18,175 nt of DNA from Candidatus Argoarchaeum ethanivorans (GCA_905067535.1 CAJHIR010000013.1:1-18175); one strand, 5' to 3'; shown: positions 9,124-15,560, counted from the stretch's first letter. Translations and numbers: made by a program. The notes: a model not told the origin generated them from the letters alone.

Positions 9124-10314
9124 TTATCCGTTTATTACATTCCTGTAAAGGTCTTCCATACTGCTGATGTAAGTATCGAAATCCTCATACTTCTCAGCTA
9201 ATTTTCTAGCATTTTTGCCAATTTCATTAGCATAATCAGGATCGATTATCACTTTTTCTAATTTCCTTTTCAACTCGTCAATATCTTTTGGGTTTACAAC
9301 AATTGTATGTACCCCGTTTTCTAATTCCGAATATCTTCTCTTTCCATACAGTTCTTCACTTAGAATTGTGCATCTACCAGCGCACATAGCTTCGCGAGGC
9401 AAAATTGGAGTATGTGCCGTCACGGGGAAATCTCTTTCAGGTAGAACTATACAAGTTGAAGCTTTCATAATATGGGGTATTTGCCAAGGTGGAACAAAGT
9501 CTAGAAAGACCGTTTTGTGATCAAGTTTTTTTGCTTTCACATCTTCTTTCAGTTTGTTTACCATCTTTCCACCACACACAAATAGTAAAATAAAATCTCT
9601 ATGAATTTTACTCAATGCCTCGGTTAATTCAAAGACTCCTTTCGTTACTCCCACTTTACCAATATATGTGATTATTGAACAACCAGTTAAATTTCCCTTC
9701 TCAAATGTAGATGAATCGAATGGCTTAACATTTGGATGGAAAACATTTGAATCCACACTAACTTTCGTATTCAAGAACACTTTTTCTTCTAAGACACCAT
9801 AATTAAGAAATAGTTGTTTCATACCAGGATATGTTACTATTTTATCTACTCTTTTAAATATTTCTATAAATAATGTGTGCAAATAGGGTGAATTGAGCAA
9901 ACGAGACATATCGCTACCAGCATGTCTCAGAATTTGTGGTTTTTTCACGATAGTTTTTGCAACATAACCTGAGATAACATAAGGAAGAATGTACCAAGAA
10001 TCAATTAATTCTAGATTATTTTCTTTAATAACCTCAATGGAAAGAGAAGCAATTTTTTCTGTATACGGTTTGGAGTAAGGGATGTACTGAGGATCCACAA
10101 AAGGGTCTGTATTGTAGACTGTCACATTTTTTGGCTGATACTGATAAATGTCTTCAACTTCAAAATGTTCACGGTATTCTGATTCAACTTCCCAAGCATT
10201 CGTTACCACATGGATTTCATGTCCTTTTTCTCCAAGTGCTTTGGCTAGCCAATAGGCTTTTCCTGATTCACCACCTTCGATTGGCGGATATTTCGAGATA
10301 TAACATAGTTTCAT
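9124..10314 (-). CDS. GT4-type glycosyltransferase, last gene of the radical SAM/peptide cluster
   Basis: 396 residues with a two-domain GT-B layout. The N-terminal domain begins MKLCYISKYPPIEGGESGKA, with a glycine-rich acceptor-side loop, then YWLAKALGEKGHEIHVVT. The C-terminal donor domain starts near SIITYIGKVGVTKGVFELTE. It holds the nucleotide-sugar EX7E-like region (PREAMCAGRCTILSEELYG) and ends in a helical tail (LAEKYEDFDTYISSMEDLYR). GT4 enzymes move a sugar from a nucleotide-sugar donor with retention of configuration. I use the ATG at 10314 because GGGTGA (10321-10326) lies six bases before it; an ATG at 10320 abuts that site. The gene follows the membrane protein by 27 bases on the same strand. 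Modification of the neighbouring peptides is possible, but an envelope glycan role is equally open. Confidence 0.8.
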   Translation of the reverse strand: MKLCYISKYPPIEGGESGKAYWLAKALGEKGHEIHVVTNAWEVESEYREHFEVEDIYQYQPKNVTVYNTDPFVDPQYIPYSKPYTEKIASLSIEVIKENNLELIDSWYILPYVISGYVAKTIVKKPQILRHAGSDMSRLLNSPYLHTLFIEIFKRVDKIVTYPGMKQLFLNYGVLEEKVFLNTKVSVDSNVFHPNVKPFDSSTFEKGNLTGCSIITYIGKVGVTKGVFELTEALSKIHRDFILLFVCGGKMVNKLKEDVKAKKLDHKTVFLDFVPPWQIPHIMKASTCIVLPERDFPVTAHTPILPREAMCAGRCTILSEELYGKRRYSELENGVHTIVVNPKDIDELKRKLEKVIIDPDYANEIGKNARKLAEKYEDFDTYISSMEDLYRNVING

Positions 10315-10341
10315 AATCATTCACCCATTATCGACAAACTT

Positions 10342-10920
10342 TCATAAATAAACCATGACTAACAGAACAGTGAACCCACTCATAAGGATAAACATTGACG
10401 TAACTAAAAGGTATAAACTAATCTTCATTTTTTTCCACCTAAAATTTAGTTGATATTCATCAACAAATAGAAATTTTTTTAGCATGATGATTGCATCCTC
10501 CAAAGTAAGATTCGAATAAACACGATCAAGTACCTCCCATGATCGGGGGAGTGGTGAGGAGCCAGACTCGATTTGTGTCCTACCTTTTCGTATATGATGG
10601 GTAGTCATAAATGCCCAAACACCATTAAAAATCGCTCCAAAGCAAAAAAGCAACGCAATCCAGATCACTATACAAACAAAAAACAAGGTAGTATCCCACT
10701 TTTCAATCAACAACCTTGTAGACAATATTCCTAAACCTCCAATGATTGCTCCAAGAATACCACCAAATTGGATAATATGGCCAAGATTATTAGTAACCAT
10801 TTCATTTTTCTCACGCATACGTGACCAAAGATCTTTAAGTAAGGAATAGGTATCAGCTAATTTCTTTTCATCATCCCCTTCTGCCACCATTCCCATCAAC
10901 CCCAAATTCACATATCCCAT
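10342..10920 (-). CDS. Three-helix membrane protein of the peptide cluster, unknown function
   Basis: 192 residues; not recognised. The N-terminal 40 residues are charged and helical (EKKLADTYSLLKDLWSRMRE). Two membrane segments follow (about 48-72, FGGILGAIIGGLGILSTRLL; about 76-104, LFFVCIVIWIALLFCFGAIF). A soluble stretch of about 60 residues (HHIRKGRTQIESGSSPLPRS, LEDAIIMLKKFLFVDEYQLN) comes next, then a last membrane helix (ISLYLLVTSMFILMSGFTVL). There is no signal peptide, ATPase motif or protease motif. The overall shape recalls small cytosol-facing membrane proteins of the SLATT/DUF5706 kind, but this is topology only. It starts 48 bases after the third Cys-rich peptide gene, so immunity or export for that peptide is a reasonable guess. 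Starts at M9 or M11 are also possible; the Shine-Dalgarno is weak for all. Confidence 0.6.
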   Translation of the reverse strand: MGYVNLGLMGMVAEGDDEKKLADTYSLLKDLWSRMREKNEMVTNNLGHIIQFGGILGAIIGGLGILSTRLLIEKWDTTLFFVCIVIWIALLFCFGAIFNGVWAFMTTHHIRKGRTQIESGSSPLPRSWEVLDRVYSNLTLEDAIIMLKKFLFVDEYQLNFRWKKMKISLYLLVTSMFILMSGFTVLLVMVYL

Positions 10921-10968
10921 TTATCAAATCATTTTCTTGATGTTGCAAACAGGATAAACAGAATTGTT

Positions 10969-11133
10969 TCAAGGTCCGCCACAGCCGCCACAGCCACCAC
11001 CACCACAACCGGCACAACTATTGCAATAAACCACGGGATTGCTAACTCTTTTATATTTAGACATCTCCTTTCCAAGATACTGATGCCAAACCATATATTT
11101 TCTCAAGACCTCCATCTCTTGCTCGCTCACCAT
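10969..11133 (-). CDS. Cys/Gly-rich precursor-like peptide 3
   Basis: 54 residues. It starts MVSEQEMEVLRKYMVWHQYL, continues GKEMSKYKRVSNPVVY, and ends in CNSCAGCGGGGCGGCGGP. AGGTG (11139-11143) sits five bases before the ATG. Five cysteines (37, 40, 43, 48, 51) are separated by Gly-rich pairs or quadruplets. The front half shares E-x-E-[IV]-[LF]-x-K-Y-[FM]-x-W-x-x-Y-[IL]-G with the two preceding peptides but is otherwise diverged. A conserved N-terminus plus a Cys/Gly tail next to a SPASM radical SAM enzyme is the usual form of a ranthipeptide or sactipeptide precursor. A metal-binding peptide is the main alternative. Short ORF, so existence rests on the ribosome site, the shared motif and the tandem arrangement. 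Confidence 0.8.
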   Translation of the reverse strand: MVSEQEMEVLRKYMVWHQYLGKEMSKYKRVSNPVVYCNSCAGCGGGGCGGCGGP

Positions 11134-11171
11134 TTTTTCACCTGCATTTATTTCTCTTATTGAACTTTATG

Positions 11172-11330
11172 TTAGCCACAGCTTGAGCAACCACTGCCCC
11201 CGCAACCACCGCAGTCATGACGCGAGTCTAAACTGTTGTATTTACCTTGATATTGTGGTTCTTTCAACCCAATATACGGTTGCCAGATGAAATACTTGCT
11301 AAGTATTTCAATTTCGTTTGTATCTACCAT
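11172..11330 (-). CDS. Cys/Gly-rich precursor-like peptide 2
   Basis: 52 residues. It starts MVDTNEIEILSKYFIWQPYI, continues GLKEPQYQGKYNSLDSRHD, and ends CGGCGGSGCSSCG (cysteines 40, 43, 48, 51). A near-perfect Shine-Dalgarno, GGAGGTGA (11338-11345), lies seven bases before the ATG, which strongly supports translation. It shares the leader-like segment SKYFxWQPYIGLKEPQYQGK with peptide 1 exactly except for one residue. Relative to peptide 1 it has Arg in place of the first tail cysteine and a longer Gly/Ser spacing in the tail. Cys positions 40, 43, 48 and 51 match those of peptide 3. Candidate substrate of the radical SAM enzyme at 11593-12687. Confidence 0.85.
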   Translation of the reverse strand: MVDTNEIEILSKYFIWQPYIGLKEPQYQGKYNSLDSRHDCGGCGGSGCSSCG

Positions 11331-11480
11331 TAACTATTCACCTCCTTTTATTCCAACAAACAATTCTTACTCATGTTCAAGCACCACAATTACCACAACC
11401 ACCGCAGTTATGACACGAGTCTGAACTGTTGTATTTACCTTGATATTGTGGTTCTTTCAACCCAATATACGGTTGCCAGA
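11231..11480 (-). repeat. 57-bp perfect direct repeat within precursor genes 1 and 2
   Basis: Bases 11231-11287 (peptide 2) and 11424-11480 (peptide 1) are identical over 57 positions, covering the codons for WQPYIGLKEPQYQGKYNS with no synonymous change. The flanks differ, including the Cys-tail codons. This indicates recent tandem duplication or gene conversion of the leader-encoding part. Confidence 0.9.
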
Positions 11481-11523
11481 CAAAATACTTACTAAATATT
11501 TCATTTTCTTTTTCGTTCATCAT
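11377..11523 (-). CDS. Cys/Gly-rich precursor-like peptide 1
   Basis: 48 residues, the first small gene after the radical SAM enzyme (69-base spacer). It starts MMNEKENEIFSKYFVWQPYI, continues GLKEPQYQGKYNSSDS, and ends CHNCGGCGNCGA, an exact CxxCxxCxxC ladder (cysteines 37, 40, 43, 46). GGAGG lies about ten bases before the first of two adjacent ATG codons (11523 and 11520); the second could equally be used. The N-terminus is charged and likely helical, followed by an aromatic segment suited to recognition by a modifying enzyme. No signal peptide is visible. Probable product class: thioether-type RiPP, or a Cys-ladder metal ligand; inferred from context and composition. Confidence 0.85.
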   Translation of the reverse strand: MMNEKENEIFSKYFVWQPYIGLKEPQYQGKYNSSDSCHNCGGCGNCGA

Positions 11524-11592
11524 TGCAATCTTGCCTCCATACAGCATTGTATTGCTTCTGTCATAAAATTAGAGTAATATGATAGGGGGTAT

Positions 11593-12687
11593 TTAATGGC
11601 TTGCATCTTGTACCCCCTTCCAACATTGCGGATCTTCTGCCATATAATCGCCATGAACTCCATATGCTACTGCGGGGCAACCCCTGCAGAATTGCAAGAG
11701 TTCACATCTCCCACATTTTTTCATGCCTTCTACTTGACGCATACGGTTATGTTCTTTTGAGTGTATAAATATTTCTCTTATGCTTTGATTAGGTACATTA
11801 CCAATCGCAAGAGGTAACCTTCTGCAAGCTAAGACCGTTCCATCTGCTAATATCGTAAGGATGCTACAACCGATTGCACATCCTGGGTATATAGTTTCTT
11901 TATCCTTCGGTAAAGGTTTAATCAATCCTAATTCATGATAAAGCAAAGTCCAAAGATTCTCCTTCCTTCCATAATGTGTTTTTGTACCGTTCTCCTGTAG
12001 TCTCTTATATTCTTCCAACACCCTCAATAACAATGCTCTGTATTCTTGCGGACTTAACATTTGTTCCTTTAACTTCATACTACTGCCTATCGGTACCATA
12101 CGTGCAAAATCAAAAATTGAAACGCCTTCCTTAGCAACTAATCTAATCACATCGATTAATTCGTTTGCGTTTATCTTACTTAAAGTAAACATCACCACGC
12201 TAGGAATTCCTACATCGTTTAAAACATTAATCGCCCTAATCGCATCTTCGAAGGCTCCTTTCTTTCTCCTTAAACTATCGTGTGTTTCCTCCATTCCATC
12301 TATACTTATCTGATATCGAATTACCCCCAAATCTTTTAGTTTTTTTGCAGTTTTATAATCTAAATGATTTGGATTGCCTAATATCCCAACCGCGATACTC
12401 TTTCTACGGGCGTATTCAATAATATCAAATACTCTTTCCTTCAATAATGGGTCACCCCCCGTGAAGTTTATTCTTCCAGATATTCCCCAATGATCTATCG
12501 CATTGCTAAAATCATCTATGATGTTCAAGCAAGTTTCGTATTTCAACTCATTTCTGACTTCTTGCTCATAGGTGGGTGAATCATACATATAACAATGTTT
12601 ACAGTGCTGATCGCATTTGGCTGTCAAATGCCACTGAAGTGTGAAATAATGTGATCCGTGGCCTTCTTCAGATATTACTTCTATCAT
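11593..12687 (-). CDS. Radical SAM/SPASM-domain peptide maturase
   Basis: 364 residues. The radical SAM cluster motif is CDQHCKHC (C25-x3-C29-x2-C32) in LTAKCDQHCKHCYMYD, and the SAM-binding GGDP is at 77-80. The TIM-barrel part ends near residue 245. The C-terminus is a full SPASM domain for two auxiliary 4Fe-4S clusters: C270 and C274, GTVLAC (C288), CGRCELLQFCRGC (C325, C328, C334, C337) and C355. This is the domain layout of enzymes that crosslink ribosomal peptides (sactipeptide, ranthipeptide, PQQ and mycofactocin maturases) and of anaerobic sulfatase activators. I saw no separate N-terminal RRE (peptide-recognition) domain: only about 20 residues precede the cluster motif. Three Cys-rich peptides follow directly on the same strand, so they are the obvious candidate substrates. 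No sulfatase is in the window. It heads the cluster and has its own TATA-like element. Confidence 0.9.
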   Translation of the reverse strand: MIEVISEEGHGSHYFTLQWHLTAKCDQHCKHCYMYDSPTYEQEVRNELKYETCLNIIDDFSNAIDHWGISGRINFTGGDPLLKERVFDIIEYARRKSIAVGILGNPNHLDYKTAKKLKDLGVIRYQISIDGMEETHDSLRRKKGAFEDAIRAINVLNDVGIPSVVMFTLSKINANELIDVIRLVAKEGVSIFDFARMVPIGSSMKLKEQMLSPQEYRALLLRVLEEYKRLQENGTKTHYGRKENLWTLLYHELGLIKPLPKDKETIYPGCAIGCSILTILADGTVLACRRLPLAIGNVPNQSIREIFIHSKEHNRMRQVEGMKKCGRCELLQFCRGCPAVAYGVHGDYMAEDPQCWKGVQDASH

Positions 12688-12711
12688 ATTATCTGACTTA
12701 CGTGCAACATG

Positions 12712-12724
12712 ATTTTAAATATTT
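12712..12724 (-). promoter_or_regulatory. TATA-like promoter of the radical SAM/peptide cluster
   Basis: On the minus strand AAATATTTAAAAT lies 25-37 bases before the radical SAM ATG, as expected for an archaeal TATA box serving a transcript with a very short leader. The spacer to the preceding gene remnant is about 150 bases, so the cluster probably has its own transcription start. Confidence 0.45.
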
Positions 12725-12839
12725 CGTTTTTGGGGCTGTCAACTTATTGAGTGTTATACCAAAACTCTAATTTTTTTCATGCGTTCAAACCCAGAACAGT
12801 AAACATTATATCTGAATATACAACCAGTTCGAAACAATG

Positions 12840-12920
12840 TCAACACCCAACAACTTTACAACCACCTTCTCCAACTTCATAAACCAATATGTCATCTTCT
12901 CGGTTATAACTTATCTTCAT
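12840..12920 (-). pseudogene. Truncated DUF2283-like antitoxin remnant
   Basis: 26-codon frame MKISYNREDDILVYEVGEGG-CKVVGC, preceded by a strong ribosome site (AAGGAGG) seven bases before the ATG. The opening matches the usual N-terminus of DUF2283 proteins (about 60-75 residues), which often sit directly after DUF4258 genes as presumed antitoxins. Here the frame stops at TGA after 26 codons, and I found no clear continuation in the other frames before 12700. It overlaps the upstream DUF4258-like gene by 17 bases, the normal arrangement for such pairs. Probably decayed. Family call from the short N-terminal match only. Confidence 0.45.
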
Positions 12921-13149
12921 ATCGTTTCCTCCTTGCAGGGCAAAATGTTATACTTACCAAATCGTTATCCTTTTCTTTATAAATCACCCTTATAAGATGT
13001 TTTGAATTTACTTGCTTTTGAGCTATTTTTCGATTCTTTCTTGAATCTTCCACCTTTTCTGGATTTTGTAATACATCTTCAATTTGAGATTTTGAATAGT
13101 TAATTCCATATCTTTTTGTGGTTTTACCAACGAAGCTGTGCTGCAGCAT
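12904..13149 (-). CDS. DUF4258-like small protein (toxin-type), possibly N-terminally damaged
   Basis: About 81 residues from the ATG at 13149; a TTG at 13194 would give 96. The pattern RYGINYSKSQIEDVLQNPEK, then KNRKIAQKQVNSKHLIRVIY and ITFCPARRKRYE, follows the DUF4258 family (RelE-like fold, usually 80-100 residues): a helix with an Arg-Gly-Ile turn, the E-x-x-L-x-N-P helix end, and a C-terminal strand with an RxxRY end. The family's early H-x-x-x-R helix is not convincing here, because the N-terminal part lies inside the end of the galT-like gene (26 or 71 bases of overlap). The gene may have been joined to galT by a deletion that removed its own start. The next frame is a DUF2283-like stub, consistent with a toxin-antitoxin pair in decay. 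Confidence 0.55.
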   Translation of the reverse strand: MLQHSFVGKTTKRYGINYSKSQIEDVLQNPEKVEDSRKNRKIAQKQVNSKHLIRVIYKEKDNDLVSITFCPARRKRYEDKL

Positions 13150-14059
13150 CCTCTGGTGATACCGGGTTAATATAAATATTGGTATTCTCTTCAAAGCCCC
13201 CGGTCACTGAAAGTTTTGGAAATACCTTCAGATGAAAGTGGTACCTCTTATCAGTGCACTGGAAAAACGCATAGTTATAGGCAAACCTCCCAAACAACGC
13301 ATGCATTCTCGAGAGGACATTACGAAGCATAAAAGCAAGACCGGATACATCAAATAACTTGCTCATGTCTGGGAAATGCTCTTTTGGCATAATCCACACC
13401 TCGAATGGATATTTTGAGAAATAAGGTGCAAAAGCAATCCAGTCGTTCTCTATTAAAATAAGACGCTTCGATAACGACTCTCGCTGAATAATATCACAAA
13501 ATGGACAAATTTCTGTTTCCATCTCTTTTTTAATGATTGGTGGAATAAGAGGCAGTGCTATCAACTGTGAGTGGCTGTGAGCTATTGAAGCACCAGCAGA
13601 ACTTCCATAGTTTTTAAATAATGATACGAATTTTATGCCATCTTTGTTGATGTAGAGGGTGTACCTGTCAGCATATATGCGGATTAACCTGGTTATCTCT
13701 TCATCCAGAAACATTGAAGGTTCATAATCATGTTCCGGTGTTTCAATGATTACTTCATGAAAACCAAAACCTTCTGCAAGTTGGTCACTGCTGCTTTTCT
13801 TGGGAGAGAGTGCAGGATACATGTTTGGAATACAGCGCACATTCCAGTCGCGAACCACACCCTTTTTGTCAGATGTAACTCCCCCAGTGGTGTACACTGC
13901 TGTTGCAGGTGGTGTTTTTTCCTCGTTCCCCTGGCAAAAAATGCACTTCTTGCTATTTGAAGCTTCATCGGTTTTTTTGAAGTCTGATGGTCGAAAACCT
14001 CGAGTTGGCGCAATGATGCAGTACTCATCAAGAAAATAATGCTTTCGTATCCCAGACAT
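13124..14059 (-). CDS. galT: GalT-like hexose-1-phosphate nucleotidylyltransferase (HIT superfamily)
   Basis: 311 residues. Two CxxC zinc pairs are present: KKCIFCQGNEEKTPP (C39, C42) and EICPFCDIIQRES (C185, C188). The central nucleotidyl-transfer region reads NYGSSAGASIAHSHSQLIAL, placing the putative catalytic histidines at H161 and H163, and RYHFHLKVFP (about 272-281) matches the second half of the duplicated HIT fold. GalT swaps UMP between UDP-glucose and galactose-1-phosphate through a uridylyl-His intermediate. Classical GalT has His-Pro-His; here it is His-Ser-His, so the nucleotide or sugar specificity may differ. GTGAT lies five bases before the ATG. It has a TATA-like element of its own and follows the KH gene by 92 bases. 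Confidence 0.75.
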   Translation of the reverse strand: MSGIRKHYFLDEYCIIAPTRGFRPSDFKKTDEASNSKKCIFCQGNEEKTPPATAVYTTGGVTSDKKGVVRDWNVRCIPNMYPALSPKKSSSDQLAEGFGFHEVIIETPEHDYEPSMFLDEEITRLIRIYADRYTLYINKDGIKFVSLFKNYGSSAGASIAHSHSQLIALPLIPPIIKKEMETEICPFCDIIQRESLSKRLILIENDWIAFAPYFSKYPFEVWIMPKEHFPDMSKLFDVSGLAFMLRNVLSRMHALFGRFAYNYAFFQCTDKRYHFHLKVFPKLSVTGGFEENTNIYINPVSPEDAAAQLRW

Positions 14060-14099
14060 GTCAAATCACATCTTTTTGATTATTAATACCGTATATCCT

Positions 14100-14113
14100 C
14101 TATTATAAATTTA
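14100..14113 (-). promoter_or_regulatory. TATA-like promoter of the galT-like gene
   Basis: On the minus strand AAATTTATAATAGA lies about 41-54 bases before the galT ATG, placing a transcription start near 14080-14085 and leaving room for the GTGAT ribosome site in the leader. Confidence 0.4.
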
Positions 14114-14151
14114 TTTGTTGAGACTGGCTATATTTACTCCATCGTCCCGAT

Positions 14152-14685
14152 TTAATCGTTCATTTCCTGTTGTTTCAAGCTTTTATGTTTTCTCTCTAAA
14201 AAGTTATACACTGTCCCATGTGGAGAGCCATTAATTAACATTTCAATGCCTGTACGTACCACTCGATTTTGTTCAGGGTAACCGATAATGCTTACTGTTT
14301 TGCCATAGATCGAAATGCTGCTTCCAGTCATTACTTCAATATACTCCCGCATTTTTCCGCCGGCACCGATGATGCGACCATTGACACGCTTTATATCTTT
14401 TTCACTGGATGCATACTCAGATATATCGATTATCTCAAAGACCAGTGCTTCATCATTAGAAAGACGCATGGCTTTTTCTGGATTAAAACCCCTGCCTATT
14501 GCAAGCACAATTTCCCTTGTACGCAAAGCCATCAATGGATCTGCATGACTAATCTCCACCGTGCCGGTGCTGCTGCTTATCTGAAGCTCACATCCTGTTT
14601 TCTCTTCGATCGCTCTTTTAACTGCTGCCTGTGGTCCAATGAGAACTCCGATTCTCTCGTGCGGTATCATAACATATTGCATCAT
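14152..14685 (-). CDS. KH-domain RNA-binding protein, Dim2/Krr1 (Pno1) type
   Basis: 177 residues with two KH domains. The first spans about 2-65 (MIPHERIGVLIGPQAAVKRA, GPQA loop), and the second about 75-150 (KRVNGRIIGAGGKMREYIEV, GAGG loop at 107-110). The C-terminal tail (GTVYNFLERKHKSLKQQ) is basic. The archaeal Dim2 protein binds the 3' end region of 16S rRNA in pre-30S particles and acts with Rio kinases and aIF2 in small-subunit maturation. The gene order aIF1A - Rio1 - Dim2/KH is widely kept in archaea, which supports the call. Two adjacent ATG codons (14685, 14682) could serve as start. The 98-base gap from rio1 is filled by short repeats and a hairpin. Confidence 0.88.
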   Translation of the reverse strand: MMQYVMIPHERIGVLIGPQAAVKRAIEEKTGCELQISSSTGTVEISHADPLMALRTREIVLAIGRGFNPEKAMRLSNDEALVFEIIDISEYASSEKDIKRVNGRIIGAGGKMREYIEVMTGSSISIYGKTVSIIGYPEQNRVVRTGIEMLINGSPHGTVYNFLERKHKSLKQQEMND

Positions 14686-14686
14686 T

Positions 14687-14798
14687 ATATTATCCCTGTG
14701 TTGTTATTGTCTCTGTAAGGACTGCGTAATCGAGATTTATTGTCTCTGTAAAGCGCAGCTTTACAGGTGTATAGATGATCATATTATCCCTGCGTTAT
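14687..14798. repeat. Pair of short direct repeats between rio1 and the KH gene
   Basis: TATTATCCCTG occurs at 14688-14698 and 14782-14792 (the second copy includes the end of rio1). ATTGTCTCTGTAA occurs at 14706-14718 and 14739-14751. The nested order suggests a small duplication around an inserted hairpin. Confidence 0.55.
14724..14766. repeat. Hairpin repeat, copy 2
   Basis: GCGTAATCGAGA, then TTATT, then a perfect 9-bp hairpin: CTGTAAAGC (14746-14754), loop GCA, GCTTTACAG (14758-14766). The layout matches copy 1 at 6000-6040 (GCGCAATCGAGA, TTATT, CTG-stem-CAG), but the stem bases are different and still fully paired. Confidence 0.65.
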
Positions 14799-15560
14799 AG
14801 TCGTCATAACTTGTTCATCAGTAGCATTCACACCACGCTTTTTAAAAAACCTGACGACATTACTAACATCGCGTTTTAAAAATTGTTCGGACATTGGATG
14901 AGAACGCAGCACCCCTTGTCCAATATCGATAATCACTGGAGTTATACCCTCCTCGATAAGTATATTGTATTCACTTAAATCGCTGTGAACTATATCAGCA
15001 TCACAGTACATGATTCTCATATATTCGACAATTTGCTCAAACACGTGCTTTGTATCTTCTAATTCCATTTTCACATTTCGAAGTTGTGGGGATGGGATGC
15101 TATTCTGCCCAATAAACTCCATGATCAGCACATTTCTTTCAATAACAAACGGTTGTGGAACCCTTACCCCGGCATCACGTACTCGCTTAAGGTTTTGAAA
15201 CTCTTTTTTTGCCAGTGTTAAAACAATATTTTTCCTGTCATGTCTTACATTCTCAAATCGATGATCGCCAAGAATGTACTCCTGCACTGCTTTAAAATTG
15301 CTTGAGGATATTCTATATATTTTAATAGCAACATCTTCATCGTTTTTTCCTATAGCATCAAACACGTTTGCCTCTTTGCCTGTGCTGATTGACCCACCAA
15401 ATGCCTTGATATAGCCGCGATTCGAAAGATAATAAAGCGTTTTTAACGTTGCATCATCAAAAACATTCTCAGCTACCTGGTGATTATCCGAATCCTTGTG
15501 CTTAATCCGCAGTTTATCCAGTTTAGCTTCTATTTTCAAAATTTTTTTATCGGGGCGCAT
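14784..15560 (-). CDS. rio1: Rio1-type serine protein kinase/ATPase
   Basis: 258 residues, normal for an archaeal Rio1. A short N-terminal helical region leads into VFDDATLKTLYYLSNRGYI. The P-loop equivalent is SISTGKEANVF (STGKEA at 59-64), with the ATP-contacting lysine K80 in VAIKIY. The catalytic loop is VHSDLSEYN (D194, N199), and the metal-binding loop is IDIGQ (D212), the Rio form of DFG. Rio1 uses ATP hydrolysis/phosphorylation to complete small ribosomal subunit maturation. It lies between aIF1A and the Dim2/KH gene, the conserved archaeal order. The gene begins 131 bases after aIF1A with no clear Shine-Dalgarno; an AT-rich element near 15576-15587 could drive a leaderless transcript. 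Confidence 0.93.
   Translation of the reverse strand: MRPDKKILKIEAKLDKLRIKHKDSDNHQVAENVFDDATLKTLYYLSNRGYIKAFGGSISTGKEANVFDAIGKNDEDVAIKIYRISSSNFKAVQEYILGDHRFENVRHDRKNIVLTLAKKEFQNLKRVRDAGVRVPQPFVIERNVLIMEFIGQNSIPSPQLRNVKMELEDTKHVFEQIVEYMRIMYCDADIVHSDLSEYNILIEEGITPVIIDIGQGVLRSHPMSEQFLKRDVSNVVRFFKKRGVNATDEQVMTTITQG

Noticed and set aside
10969..11020. Gly/Cys tail of peptide 3 as random low-complexity sequence
   Set aside because: The tail sits in frame after a leader motif shared with two neighbours, has Cys positions matching peptide 2, and the ORF has its own ribosome site, so I keep it as coding.
12700..12842. Frameshifted continuation of the DUF2283-like stub
   Set aside because: The other two frames give only short stretches with stops and no convincing DUF2283 C-terminal pattern, so truncation is the simpler reading.
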